Shown: positions 25,867 to 34,619 of the stretch, piece by piece
How positions within the stretch are numbered: the stretch's first letter is position 1
Layout of the letters: the number at the start of each line of letters is the position of its first letter
NCBI GenBank assembly: GCA_016288755.1
Contig: JAEELE010000137.1
Location: forward strand, 1-64,000
Length of the DNA: 64,000 bases
Direction: 5' to 3'
From: Oscillospiraceae bacterium
Lineage (GTDB): Bacteria; Bacillota; Clostridia; Oscillospirales; Ruminococcaceae
Notes under the pieces: model-generated
Database searches by the model: none
What the model saw: only the letters and a program-made list of their open reading frames with translations
Told to the model about the DNA's origin: nothing
Made by a program: the position numbers and the translations under genes

Positions 25867-27675
25867 ATGTTAAAAATTACAGCGATTCAGGATCATATCG
25901 TCTATAACATCTATTTCCAGTATAACCCTTATCTGGTAGATTTAGTCCGGCAGATCCCATGCAGAGTGTTCATTCCGGAAAAGAAATTCTGGACTATTCC
26001 TACAGACAAGCTCGGATGGCTGCAAAAGATGGTAGAGGAAAGCGCAGAGAATATTCATCTGGAGATCATATCAGATGAGAATATCAATGAAAACGCTACG
26101 ATTGATGAAACGACAAAGATCCCCGACATTGATATTTCAGATGTAGATCGGTATGTCGAATCCGGGAGTAAACTGTTTCCACATCAGCTTGATTTCTTGA
26201 AATATGCAAAGGCTCACGGTGGAAAAGGCTTCGTTCTGGCGGATTCTCCTGGTCTCGGAAAGACCGCCGAGGTCATGAATTTTGCGCTATACCGCAGAAA
26301 AGCAAATGGAGTAAAGCACTGCATCATCATCTGCTGTGTCAATGCGGCAAAATACGCATGGAGAGATGATATCCGAAAACATACAAACGGTAAAGAGATC
26401 GGATATATCCTCGGGCTGCGGAAAAAGAAAAACGGTGATGACAAATATCCGCAGAGCGCAGATGTAAAGCTTAAAGATCTGGAGTGCGGTCATATGTACG
26501 GAGATACAGCCGCTCCGGAACTCCCCTATTTTATTCTCATCAATATTGAAGCTTTGCAGTATAAGGTCGGGAGAAAGTTTCCGATTGCGGAGCGGCTTGT
26601 CGAAATGATAAACTCTGGTGAGATCGGAATCATCGCGCTCGATGAGATCCACAAGAATGCATCTCCGAAATCTACTCAGGGGAAGATTTTGTTAAAAATA
26701 AAGCAGTATACCGGAACAAACGCACAGTGGATCCCTATGACCGGAACTCCGATTGTTAATAAGCCGACTGATGTATTTACTCCTCTGAAACTTGTGGATG
26801 GTCATAATGTCAAGAGCTTCTATGAGTGGCAAAAGCATTTCTGCATCTTCGGTGGATATGGAGATCATGAGGTTTTAGGCTATAGGAATATCCCTGAGCT
26901 AAAGGCGATGCTACAGGATCACATGATCCGCAGACTGAAAGAATCTTTCCTTGATCTGCCGGACAAAGTGTTTTACACTGAGTATGTAGAGAATACTCCG
27001 TATCAGGAGCGGCTGTATCAAAGTGTCCGGAGCGGTATGGTGAAAAATAAAAGCAAGATCATCTCCGCCATGAATCCGCTTGCAGAGTTTATCCGGCTGC
27101 GGCAGGTAAACGGATCTCCGGAAGTCATTGATGAAGAGTTAGTCTATAACGATGCGTATATCAAAAAGAATGCCAAACTGAAAAGGCTGCTTGAATTAGT
27201 AGATGAGATCATTGATCGCGGAGAAAAGCTTGTAATCTTCTCGAATTGGGTACAGGCTCTTAAACCGATCTACATCTTCCTATCGAAGAAATACAAGGTA
27301 TGCTGTTTCACCGGCACGATGGCAGATGATGTCCGGGAAAAGCACAAGCGCGTATTCTGCACAAACCCCGATTATAAGATCCTGATCGGAACAATCGGAG
27401 CATTAGGCACAGCACAGACTCTGACTGTTGCAAACAATGTCATCCTATACGATGAGCCGTGGAATGCAGCTACCAGAGATCAGGCAATCGACCGCTGCCA
27501 TAGAATCTCTGCTACAAAGAATGTCAATATTTACACGATCCTGACTGCCGGTACGATTGATGAAACAGTGCACAGCATCATCTTCGATAAGGAATGCACA
27601 TCTCAGTATATCGTGGATGGAAAGCTGGATATCAAGAAAAACCCGGCACTGTTCGATAAACTTATCGGAAAATAA
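25867..27675 (+). CDS. SNF2-type helicase with HARP-like N-domain
   Basis: 602 residues from ATG 25867 (MLKITAIQ) with GCGGAGGTG upstream. Residues 1-65 resemble the HARP-like element before the helicase core in SMARCAL1-type proteins (PCRVFIPEKKFWTIP). The SNF2 core follows: FPHQLDFL, Walker A ADSPGLGKT (125-133), DEIH near residue 258, MTGTPI, then FSNWV, LIGTIGALGTAQTL and QAIDRCHRIS (motif VI). Such enzymes translocate on double-stranded DNA and remodel forks or displace proteins. It is the first gene of the DNA-metabolism region and has its own promoter in a regulatory hairpin. Confidence 0.8.
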   Translation: MLKITAIQDHIVYNIYFQYNPYLVDLVRQIPCRVFIPEKKFWTIPTDKLGWLQKMVEESAENIHLEIISDENINENATIDETTKIPDIDISDVDRYVESGSKLFPHQLDFLKYAKAHGGKGFVLADSPGLGKTAEVMNFALYRRKANGVKHCIIICCVNAAKYAWRDDIRKHTNGKEIGYILGLRKKKNGDDKYPQSADVKLKDLECGHMYGDTAAPELPYFILINIEALQYKVGRKFPIAERLVEMINSGEIGIIALDEIHKNASPKSTQGKILLKIKQYTGTNAQWIPMTGTPIVNKPTDVFTPLKLVDGHNVKSFYEWQKHFCIFGGYGDHEVLGYRNIPELKAMLQDHMIRRLKESFLDLPDKVFYTEYVENTPYQERLYQSVRSGMVKNKSKIISAMNPLAEFIRLRQVNGSPEVIDEELVYNDAYIKKNAKLKRLLELVDEIIDRGEKLVIFSNWVQALKPIYIFLSKKYKVCCFTGTMADDVREKHKRVFCTNPDYKILIGTIGALGTAQTLTVANNVILYDEPWNAATRDQAIDRCHRISATKNVNIYTILTAGTIDETVHSIIFDKECTSQYIVDGKLDIKKNPALFDKLIGK

Positions 27676-27677
27676 TC

Positions 27678-27696
27678 TAACCTTATATAAAGTAGC
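27678..27696 (+). promoter_or_regulatory. Phage-type promoter motif
   Basis: TAACCTTATATAAAGTAGC, starting two bases after the helicase stop codon and about 33 bases before the GTG start of the next gene. Confidence 0.55.
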
Positions 27697-27728
27697 CTAC
27701 AAATGGCAAAAACGAGAGAGGTGGTCAT

Positions 27729-29888
27729 GTGAAAAAGCGGTTTACTATCAATGCATCTGCTGATCTGACAGACGAACAGGCGCAGATGTTTGTATCTCTT
27801 TCGCAATTCGCTGCCGATGATATTGCAGAAATTGAAAAAGACTACGGCAAAAAGCTTTCTCCGAGTGGATGGGGCAAGGTCATGGATTACACCGAAGAGA
27901 TCATCCTGCATCCGGAATGGGTTGAAAAGCATGTCGGAAAAGGTCTTGATTCTATGAAAGCGCATCTTGACGCAGTTATTTGCGATATCTATGAGGATGA
28001 TACCGGGATCACCGGAATCTATGAGTCAGAGGATATCAGGTGTGCATCTTCGAGAAAATCCGGTACAAGTATTCGCAGAGGGTCAAAGCGAATCACCGCA
28101 TCCGTTACGCTTTCGCAATTTGCAAAGATAAAGTCAACCCCTGTTAAAGTCGGATTCGGAGCAGATGAAGATTCTCTCGTTTCCGCAATCATGGATATGG
28201 ATCGAGATGAACAGGAGAAACTGCTGCTCAGTGTTGCAAGAAAATACTATAGCATGACGTATGACAAGTATCAGGCTCCTCGCTTTATCCGTGATATGGA
28301 AAAGCACATCGGTCGATATGACTGGCGTGAGATTCTGGACAATCTCGTCTATCTCGTGCAGGAAGGTGCTATCGTTCCGACAAAGAAAGCACAGTCAGTA
28401 AAAACTTCAAGAAAGGTTGAATGTTCTATGAATAGCAAGCGTAAATTTGTTGTCAGGGCTGCTACATCTACAAAGCGCAAGTCGGTCGAGTGTGCAGATC
28501 GCCCCATCACTCCGGCTGACAGGAAGAGATGTATTGACTTTGTGGCAAGGGACTATGGTGTCACAAAGAAACAGGCCGCTGAGTGGGTAAAGGAATACAG
28601 CGATGAGAGAATCCGTATGCTCCTCGGAATCGAATCAGACCAGGCAAAAAAGGCGTTCATCTATGATTCTACATCTACAAAGCGCAAGTTTGTAGTCAAA
28701 GCAGCTTGCGGAAAGAGATCTGTCAAATCTGCATCCCGTCCGGTCACTCAGAAATATATCACAAAAGAATTTGTCGAGAAAGCGAATAACGATTATCTGA
28801 CCCAAGCTTATGAGGACAGAGATATCTTTGTTATTCTCATTGAAGATTCTGATATTATTATCCGCGCAGACGGTCCGAACCGCGGTTATATCGAAGAACT
28901 TGCGATGGAGATCGCAGAGGATATCTATCCGCAGTACGGCATTATCAAAGACCATAATGATCTGAAAGCCAGAGGATACAGTGATGCTCCGGTAGGTAGT
29001 GCTGTGAAGTGCGCTACGGATTCAGATGACATGAATTTCTATGAAGTCGATCTCATGTATGAGCGCGATGGTGGATTTGAGGACTCTGGATATTTCGAGG
29101 ACTGGCGTGATGCTGAGGATTTCGCACATAACGGTCTTATGAGAGGATTCTGGGTGAGAATCATTTATGCAGAAACCGGTGATACGATTTTAATTTCGCC
29201 TGATGAGTATCGTGAAGCATGGGATAACGGAGCGGCTGATTTTGACATCAATGATGAGATTGTTGAGTTCAAGCAGCGGATCGTTGAATCTTCTACTGAT
29301 ATCATGACAGCCCGGAGAGATACCACTATCGACAAAGAGGCGGTCAGAGAACTTGTCCTCTACATCACAAATGATGGTGATCTCTACAGACAGCGCGTGA
29401 CCCCGATGATCGAGAATCTGAAACGCAAGGTCAAAAAGGGTGTTTACGACCGCGAAAAGGCAGTCAAGCTCTGGCAGTATCTCGCTGATGAGGGTGTCAA
29501 GAAATATGGCAAGGAGTTCGGACCCGGTGCATCTGTTGCATGGCTGAATCCTGCTACCAGAGAAGAGATTGCCCGTGAACTCCGCGACTACTATGAGGAA
29601 GAGGTCATGTGGGAAGATTCTCCGGTCGAGGCTTCTTCCTATATGATCGTTCCGGATAGCGGTACCGTCCCGTTTGATTCGGATATCATTGACATCCTCG
29701 CATACTATGGGTACAACACTCTTGAAGATTTTGCTCTTGCAAGCGGAATCCGTGATTTTGTCAAGGCAAAACAGATTCTTCTCGAAAAGTATGCGGAGGA
29801 CACTGGCTCTGGGTATTCAACATCCGATGAAGCACTCTACGCAGATCTTCCCGAAGTCGGATTTATTGATGATACCCCGTATCTCTGA
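27729..29888 (+). CDS. Modular acidic protein built from fused tagged units, unknown
   Basis: 719 residues, GTG start after GAGAGGTGGTCAT. It begins MKKRFTINAS and contains further basic stretches at about residues 110-125 (SIRRGSKRITAS), 234-246 (MNSKRKFVVRAA) and 316-335 (STKRKFVVKAACGKR). Each is followed by an acidic globular block. The ATG at 28428 within the gene is preceded by AAGAAAGG, like a leftover ribosome site, and the DNA CTACATCTACAAAGCGCAAG occurs twice (near 28466 and 28667). This suggests fusion and duplication of several small tagged genes. No enzymatic motif seen. Possibly an internal head protein. Confidence 0.45.
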   Translation: MKKRFTINASADLTDEQAQMFVSLSQFAADDIAEIEKDYGKKLSPSGWGKVMDYTEEIILHPEWVEKHVGKGLDSMKAHLDAVICDIYEDDTGITGIYESEDIRCASSRKSGTSIRRGSKRITASVTLSQFAKIKSTPVKVGFGADEDSLVSAIMDMDRDEQEKLLLSVARKYYSMTYDKYQAPRFIRDMEKHIGRYDWREILDNLVYLVQEGAIVPTKKAQSVKTSRKVECSMNSKRKFVVRAATSTKRKSVECADRPITPADRKRCIDFVARDYGVTKKQAAEWVKEYSDERIRMLLGIESDQAKKAFIYDSTSTKRKFVVKAACGKRSVKSASRPVTQKYITKEFVEKANNDYLTQAYEDRDIFVILIEDSDIIIRADGPNRGYIEELAMEIAEDIYPQYGIIKDHNDLKARGYSDAPVGSAVKCATDSDDMNFYEVDLMYERDGGFEDSGYFEDWRDAEDFAHNGLMRGFWVRIIYAETGDTILISPDEYREAWDNGAADFDINDEIVEFKQRIVESSTDIMTARRDTTIDKEAVRELVLYITNDGDLYRQRVTPMIENLKRKVKKGVYDREKAVKLWQYLADEGVKKYGKEFGPGASVAWLNPATREEIARELRDYYEEEVMWEDSPVEASSYMIVPDSGTVPFDSDIIDILAYYGYNTLEDFALASGIRDFVKAKQILLEKYAEDTGSGYSTSDEALYADLPEVGFIDDTPYL

Positions 29889-29947
29889 TATCTAAATTGA
29901 ATATGTGCTGCGTGGGCAATAAAAACCTGCGCGGCACATACATTTCC

Positions 29948-29966
29948 CGCGTTATATATAGTAGAG
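29948..29966 (+). promoter_or_regulatory. Phage-type promoter motif
   Basis: CGCGTTATATATAGTAGAG, 10 bases before the next ATG. An imperfect hairpin (TATGTGC/GCACATA arms, about 29902-29942) lies just upstream and may end the previous transcript. Confidence 0.6.
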
Positions 29967-29976
29967 GAGAATATCC

Positions 29977-30237
29977 ATGAAGATATACTGCTCAAAAAGT
30001 GAAGATACTTCCTATTTCCGCGCATTAGCTGATGGAGTAGTCAAGTCTTTCAACCGGAAATTCAAATCCGCTGACCTTGAATACGAAATTTCAGACTACG
30101 CAATAACCTTCATCGAATCAGGAGATGTCATTTATATCCAGCCGCTCGATGACATTATTCCGGATAACGATGATCTGCAAGACGATATCCGAGAGCTTTC
30201 CGAAGCTGTGATCGGAGCGGCTGATGATTATATGTGA
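29977..30237 (+). CDS. Small acidic protein, unknown
   Basis: 86 residues, ATG after TAGTAGAGGAGAATATCC. Composition is acidic with an alternating pattern (YEISDYAITFIESGDVIYIQPL). The N-terminus MKIYCSKS is a loose relative of the MKR tags around it. First gene of a run of small proteins from 29977 to 32228. No family recognised. Confidence 0.4.
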   Translation: MKIYCSKSEDTSYFRALADGVVKSFNRKFKSADLEYEISDYAITFIESGDVIYIQPLDDIIPDNDDLQDDIRELSEAVIGAADDYM

Positions 30238-30249
30238 GGAGGCTGACAT

Positions 30250-31014
30250 ATGAAGAGATATATCCGGTCAAAAACGGATTATACGATGAAAGTCCGAATC
30301 TATGTAATCAATGAGGGCACTTCATCTGAATACTACGGTCTAAAAACAGCAGATGACGGGAAAGTCCTTTACTCTGCTCCAAATAACTGGAAATCGAGAA
30401 AAGGGGCAAAGAATTGGGCTGAGAAACATGGCTTTGAAGTAGTCGATGCATCAAAAACTGGAGGTTTTACAATGAAAAGATATATCAAGTCCGATGATGA
30501 AATGGATTACGGTTACGGTTTTGATTCTAACGGGGATCCGATTGATGAGTCTACTGTGGATGAGATGTATCGGATTGCTGAAAATGAGATTCTCCCGAAG
30601 TCGGAGCTTGGGGAGTTCGGTATCTGCACAATAGACGATGACTCGTTTGAGTACTACGCAACCGGGACAGCTTGGGGATCTCATCTGGAATATACGATTA
30701 TGTTTGAACTCGATCCTGTTGCTTTTGCAGACCGTGCTCGGGAGTTTTCAAAAGATGATGATGTATTTGCGATGTTCATTGATCTCAGAGATGGCCGTAA
30801 TCAGGTTGTGCTCCGCTTTGATATCAATGTGAACGGCAGCAAGTTTGACGTTGAACTCGTTGACATGGATATCACCGAGAATGGCAGAGATGCAAGTCAG
30901 GTGATCTATGATAGCTTTGACAAACTGTTCTCGAAAAGAAAGATTGAGAATTTTGTCGCAGAGCTTGCGGAGCCTACAATCAGCCAGATTCATTCCACGC
31001 TCTCAAATCTGTGA
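30250..31014 (+). CDS. Two tagged modules in one frame, unknown
   Basis: 254 residues. Residues 1-74 begin MKRYIRSK and form a small alpha/beta unit (YYGLKTADDGKVLYSAPNN, AKNWAEKHGFEVV). At residue 75 a second MKRYIKSD begins, preceded in the DNA by CTGGAGGTTTTACA, an intact ribosome site for ATG 30472. So the frame either yields a fused protein plus a shorter product, or is two genes recently joined by loss of a stop. The second unit (residues 75-254) is acidic with no known motif. Follows the previous gene by 12 bases. Confidence 0.45.
   Translation: MKRYIRSKTDYTMKVRIYVINEGTSSEYYGLKTADDGKVLYSAPNNWKSRKGAKNWAEKHGFEVVDASKTGGFTMKRYIKSDDEMDYGYGFDSNGDPIDESTVDEMYRIAENEILPKSELGEFGICTIDDDSFEYYATGTAWGSHLEYTIMFELDPVAFADRAREFSKDDDVFAMFIDLRDGRNQVVLRFDINVNGSKFDVELVDMDITENGRDASQVIYDSFDKLFSKRKIENFVAELAEPTISQIHSTLSNL
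30472..30474 (+). promoter_or_regulatory. Internal start codon with its own ribosome site
   Basis: ATG in frame with the gene at 30250; GGAGG lies seven bases upstream. The protein from here would start MKRYIKSD and be 180 residues. Confidence 0.5.
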
Positions 31015-31047
31015 GTCGACCTTGAATTATCTCTGAGGTGATCCGAT

Positions 31048-31536
31048 GTGAGTATTTCAACTGGAAAGAAAGCAGAGGCCAAAATCAAAGAATGGCTTGA
31101 CAGACCGGAGGACGGATACTGCCTTGATCGGGTAAAAGATCAGCTCTCTGGTCTGTACGGCAGCAAAAACATCTGTGATTTCACTTTCTACAAATCACCG
31201 GATTTCTATTATATAGAATCCAAAGAGACAGAGCATGACCGCTTTGATTTCAAGTCGATCACCGGATTTGACACTCCGGAAGATATAACTTGTCAATACG
31301 GTGGTATGCTCTCAAAATCAAAGATATCCGGCGTACACGGTGTCATCATTCTCCTGTTCACGACATACAAAAGAGCCTTTATTATTGATATCAATGAGAT
31401 CCGCAAACTCGATCTTTCCGGAGTAAAATCATTGAACATCAAGAAAATAGACTCATGGAACATCCGATACAGAGAGATCGAAACAATACCGAGCCGGAAA
31501 CAGCTACTCGATTATAAGGGAGAGTTTGAGCTATGA
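31048..31536 (+). CDS. RecU-like Holliday-junction resolvase fold nuclease
   Basis: 162 residues, GTG start after CTGAGGTGATCCGAT. The RecU/PrfA pattern is present: GKKAEAKIKEWL at the N-terminus, then NICDFTFYKSPDFYYIESKET with the D...E-x-K nuclease core, and GVHGVIILLFTTYKRAFIIDI. RecU cuts Holliday junctions in Firmicutes; phage versions resolve branched DNA before packaging. Smaller than B. subtilis RecU (206), with a shorter stalk region. It overlaps the next gene by four bases (ATGA). Confidence 0.65.
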   Translation: MSISTGKKAEAKIKEWLDRPEDGYCLDRVKDQLSGLYGSKNICDFTFYKSPDFYYIESKETEHDRFDFKSITGFDTPEDITCQYGGMLSKSKISGVHGVIILLFTTYKRAFIIDINEIRKLDLSGVKSLNIKKIDSWNIRYREIETIPSRKQLLDYKGEFEL

Positions 31537-31874
31537 AGAGGTTTGTCAAATCTTCGTATGATCCGGAAGTTTCATTCGCAGATGCTTATATGGATATATC
31601 CTACGGAATCCTCATCAGAAACAATTTCACCGGAAGATACGGGATTATCAGATATGGAACCGAAGGTACTGCAAAGCGGTGGTACAAGAAACTGCTGGAC
31701 AATGCCGGAAACAGATACACTCAGATGAAAGCTATGCAGGCTGGAGAGTTCTGGGAAGATATCTATCTCGGTGATATTGACGAATACGGAGTATGGACTC
31801 GCAGACCGTTTGATTTCGGAATCGTTTTACTGAATCCGAATGACGCTATTCTGTTTGATGAATGGGGGACTTGA
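31533..31874 (+). CDS. Small tagged protein, unknown
   Basis: 113 residues starting MKRFVKSS, overlapping the preceding stop as ATGA. Aromatic-rich alpha/beta composition (GILIRNNFTGRYGIIRYG, AKRWYKKLLDN). It shares the N-terminal tag of several neighbours but the rest is unique. Translational coupling with the RecU-like gene suggests co-expression, not necessarily shared function. Confidence 0.45.
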   Translation: MKRFVKSSYDPEVSFADAYMDISYGILIRNNFTGRYGIIRYGTEGTAKRWYKKLLDNAGNRYTQMKAMQAGEFWEDIYLGDIDEYGVWTRRPFDFGIVLLNPNDAILFDEWGT

Positions 31875-31877
31875 ATT

Positions 31878-32228
31878 ATGAAGAGATTTATTCGCGCAGC
31901 CGCAGACAATCAGTATGACAAGTATTTCGGAGATATCAAAGCAGAAGCGGCTAATGCCGGATATACTCTGAAAGTTTCAGAGAATGCAAAGGTCATGCTT
32001 GTAGCCGACCGAGATGCAGATATTCTACCGACCATCACAGTCGAAACGATTGATGACGGCGGTGGAAAGCTCGGTTTCCTTTGCAAGCTGGAGTTCCCGA
32101 CTCTGGACGGAGCGAAAGCTGAATATGCAGACACTATCGAATCTATCCTTGATAAGTGGTCTAACATCGGTGCTCTGATCACGCATATCCAGGAGTATGA
32201 GATCGACTCCGAGATTGAAATCGAGTGA
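31878..32228 (+). CDS. Small tagged protein, unknown
   Basis: 116 residues, starting MKRFIRAA three bases after the previous stop. The body is acidic alpha/beta (TLKVSENAKVMLVADRDADIL). It ends the run of small tagged genes; a terminator-like dyad and an operator-bearing promoter region follow. No family recognised. Confidence 0.45.
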   Translation: MKRFIRAAADNQYDKYFGDIKAEAANAGYTLKVSENAKVMLVADRDADILPTITVETIDDGGGKLGFLCKLEFPTLDGAKAEYADTIESILDKWSNIGALITHIQEYEIDSEIEIE

Positions 32229-32244
32229 TTTCAAATATAGCAAT

Positions 32245-32291
32245 AGCACCAAATTTGGAGCAGTTAAAAGCTCCGAGTTTGGTGCTTTTTC
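32245..32291 (+). terminator. Terminator built from two operator-like palindromes
   Basis: AGCACCAAATTTGGAGC (from 32245) pairs with GCTCCGAGTTTGGTGCT (to 32286) with two mismatches, followed by a five-T run. Each arm is itself a near-palindrome. Confidence 0.65.
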
Positions 32292-32296
32292 CGGTA

Positions 32297-32325
32297 TTGA
32301 CAAGCTCCAAAAATGGTGCTATAAT
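32297..32325 (+). promoter_or_regulatory. Consensus host-type (sigma-A) promoter
   Basis: TTGACA (32297-32302), 17 bases, TATAAT (32320-32325): a perfect vegetative promoter, one of two such in the phage part, reading toward the HD-domain gene. Confidence 0.8.
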
Positions 32326-32390
32326 AAGCATAGAGGATAAGCACCAATTTTGGAGCTAAGGAAATATGGTGCAGATCCTACGTCCAGCAA

Positions 32391-32407
32391 GCGTTATATA
32401 TAGTAGA
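32391..32407 (+). promoter_or_regulatory. Phage-type promoter motif
   Basis: GCGTTATATATAGTAGA, 43 bases before the HD gene start. The gene thus has both a host-type and a phage-type promoter. Confidence 0.6.
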
Positions 32408-32450
32408 GACAGAAATGCTCTCATCGAATACTTTGAAGGAGGTCGTCACT

Positions 32451-33269
32451 ATGACTTACACATTCAGACGGATCGGACAGCACATGTTCGATGCACTCGC
32501 CGCAGATGGCAGGCTGATCGCGCACATCACTACGGAGCACTCTGAACCGGGTTGCTTTGATGTGACCTACCCGCAGCCTGTCGATGATATGGTCGAAGAG
32601 GATGTCCACATCGAGTTCAATCACTTCCTCGATGAGCCTGAGAACATCTACGGAAACCGTGTTGACATCTACGGATCCCCAAAGCAGAATGAAGAGACAT
32701 ACATTCAGCTTATCATCGGATACTTTCGCAATCTGTATCCGAGAGAAAAAGCCGATGAAAAGGCGAACAGATGCATCGCATGGCTTGAAGGTACTGATTT
32801 CTTTACTGCTCCGGCAAGCACGATCTACCACGATGCCTGCAATGGCGGTCTGGTACAGCACTCTCTGAGAGTCTACAATAAGATGGTTGAACTGCTTGGG
32901 ATTGCAAGTTTCTGTGAAGTAGATTGGAAAGCGGCTCTGCTGACTGCTCTTGTGCATGACTGGTGCAAGATCGGACTGTATGAGAGATTCATGAAAAACG
33001 TGAAGAATGAAGCTACCGGATCATGGGAACAGACACCGGCTTTCAGACATGCAAAGACTCAGATCCCGCTCGGACACGGAACGACCTCAATGTTCATGGC
33101 AGGAAAATTCTTCAAACTGACGACAGAACAGGCTCTCGCAATCCGCTGGCATATGGGTGTATACCAGGTGTCCGAAACCGAAAAGCCTGACCTTTTCCGC
33201 TCGAATGAATCCTATCCGATGGTCTATCTGATCCAGTTTGCAGATCAGCTTTCCATCACAACCTACTAA
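32451..33269 (+). CDS. HD-domain phosphohydrolase-like protein
   Basis: 272 residues from ATG 32451 (MTYTFRRIG), preceded by GAAGGAGGTCG; an upstream in-frame ATG at 32415 has no ribosome site. The metal-binding HD pattern is seen as GLVQHSLRVYNKM, then ALVHDWCKIG with H169-D170, then a distal GHG and a late D in FADQLS. HD proteins hydrolyse nucleotides or cyclic nucleotides. It is controlled by both promoter classes and by the palindromes upstream, so it may be expressed in the lysogen. Substrate unknown. Confidence 0.65.
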   Translation: MTYTFRRIGQHMFDALAADGRLIAHITTEHSEPGCFDVTYPQPVDDMVEEDVHIEFNHFLDEPENIYGNRVDIYGSPKQNEETYIQLIIGYFRNLYPREKADEKANRCIAWLEGTDFFTAPASTIYHDACNGGLVQHSLRVYNKMVELLGIASFCEVDWKAALLTALVHDWCKIGLYERFMKNVKNEATGSWEQTPAFRHAKTQIPLGHGTTSMFMAGKFFKLTTEQALAIRWHMGVYQVSETEKPDLFRSNESYPMVYLIQFADQLSITTY

Positions 33270-33285
33270 ACCTTATATGAGATAG
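33268..33285 (+). promoter_or_regulatory. Phage-type promoter motif
   Basis: AAACCTTATATGAGATAG overlaps the stop of the HD gene. A GGAGCGG/CCGCTCC hairpin follows in the leader (about 33293-33315), containing a copy of the phage word. Confidence 0.5.
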
Positions 33286-33345
33286 ATGATATGGAGCGGT
33301 GTCAACAGCCGCTCCTACATCAAAAATAAAACGGAGGTATTTATC

Positions 33346-33711
33346 ATGAAGTACGATTACATGAAAGCTCTTGTCGATGATATCAAGGCGTACATCGAAG
33401 AGAATATCAGCGAGGATGACTACGAGGACCGTGAGGAGCTTGAAGAGACTCTGAATGATGATCTTTGGGCTGAGGATGACATCACAGGAAACGGTCCTGA
33501 TGGCTACACTGATGAAAACACCGCAATGAGTTACATCACGGGTGATCCGGAGGCCATTGAGTACGCAAAGGAATGCGTTTCTGATTTCGGAATCGAAGCA
33601 AAGACTCTCGCAGAGCACATTTTTGACTGGAAGTATTGGGATACTACGATCCGCTGCTATCTTCTCGGTCAAGCTATTTCACAGGCTCTCGATGAGCTTG
33701 GTATTCAGTGA
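33346..33711 (+). CDS. Small very acidic protein, antirestriction-like appearance, unknown
   Basis: 121 residues from ATG 33346 (MKYDYMKAL), with ACGGAGGTATTT upstream. About a third of the residues are Asp/Glu. Residues 10-60 (DIKAYIEENISEDDYED, EELEETLNDDLWAEDD) look like a charged helical unit, followed by a short C-terminal helical end. The charge could mimic DNA, but no family was recognised. Its GC-richer codons suggest good expression. Followed by a 295-residue tagged protein 11 bases on. Confidence 0.45.
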   Translation: MKYDYMKALVDDIKAYIEENISEDDYEDREELEETLNDDLWAEDDITGNGPDGYTDENTAMSYITGDPEAIEYAKECVSDFGIEAKTLAEHIFDWKYWDTTIRCYLLGQAISQALDELGIQ

Positions 33712-33721
33712 GGTGATATAA

Positions 33722-34609
33722 ATGGCAAAGGTTTATATGGATCTTTCCGAGTTCAAGCCGTGGACTGACAATGCTATAGATACATGGGATAAGATTGTCG
33801 ATAACGACGGTCTTGATGCACTCGAAGCTTACATTGATGACATCTATAAAGGTGAAATCGGTGAGACTGATCTGAATGACATTCTCCGATTTGAAGGCGA
33901 TGAGCTTCTCGAAGATCTTGCAAACTACGGCTTTGTGCTGGAGGAAGAGATTGAGGAATCTACCAGAATCCGCAAGCAGGCTGTGACTGCTGCATACGGT
34001 GGATGGGGCAAATTCTATGGTCTGCCGGATGTCGAGTTCACTGTTCCAAATGACACCGATGATCCTACGATCTTCTACAACGGCAAGTATTACAACTACT
34101 ACGATATCGAGGATACGCTCTGGGATTTCTTCCGCGAATATTGCGAAGAGACTGGCGTGATTCAGGACGAGGACATGTTCGAGCAGTGGATCGCAGAGAA
34201 TACTGACTATGTGTATGAGGTTCTGGAGAATGCTGCTCCGAAGTCAAAGCCCGGTCGCGGAGTGTATCGCCCTGAATCCGGAAAGCTCATCGGCTCTTCC
34301 CGCAGAATCCGCAAGCATGCTGTTACTGCATCTGCATGGAGAGCACCGAACGGCAAGAAATACGGAAAGACCTCTCGCAGATTCCCGAACGGCTATCTTT
34401 TCACTCGGAAGGAACTCCGTCAGATGGTGCAGGACGGCATCGCAGAGGACATGGCTGGTACATTCGATCCGAGTGCAATGGACTATGATGTGATCGGCTT
34501 CTCGTGGAATGACACGAACGGTCACAAGTCTGGCATTCTGATTCAGGATCGCAGCACCGGAAAGCTGTATGTCGGAAACACCGGAGATGCGCAGCTTGTG
34601 AGATGGTGA
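33722..34609 (+). CDS. Acidic protein with two internal basic segments, unknown
   Basis: 295 residues, ATG after GAGGTGATATAA. Residues 1-78 are acidic. Basic segments occur at 81-92 (TRIRKQAVTAAYGG) and about 193-205 (RRIRKHAVTASAW), each followed by a globular unit. The two segments share the R-I-R-K-x-A-V-T-A-(A/S) form, and resemble the basic parts of the scaffold and capsid proteins. The last 90 residues (RFPNGYLFTRKELRQMV, YDVIGFSWNDTNGHKSG) form an alpha/beta unit. Possibly a proteolytically processed internal head protein. Inference only. Confidence 0.4.
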   Translation: MAKVYMDLSEFKPWTDNAIDTWDKIVDNDGLDALEAYIDDIYKGEIGETDLNDILRFEGDELLEDLANYGFVLEEEIEESTRIRKQAVTAAYGGWGKFYGLPDVEFTVPNDTDDPTIFYNGKYYNYYDIEDTLWDFFREYCEETGVIQDEDMFEQWIAENTDYVYEVLENAAPKSKPGRGVYRPESGKLIGSSRRIRKHAVTASAWRAPNGKKYGKTSRRFPNGYLFTRKELRQMVQDGIAEDMAGTFDPSAMDYDVIGFSWNDTNGHKSGILIQDRSTGKLYVGNTGDAQLVRW

Positions 34610-34619
34610 TAAATTGTCC

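Larger units (their letters stand above)
32245..32357. promoter_or_regulatory. Four operator-like 18-bp palindromes
   Basis: Sites at 32245-32262, 32269-32286, 32303-32320 and 32340-32357 follow AGC(A/T)CCAAATTTGG(A/T)GCT with one to three mismatches. The third fills the spacer of a host-type promoter and the fourth lies just after its likely start site. This layout is typical of a repressor-controlled promoter. Confidence 0.6.
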
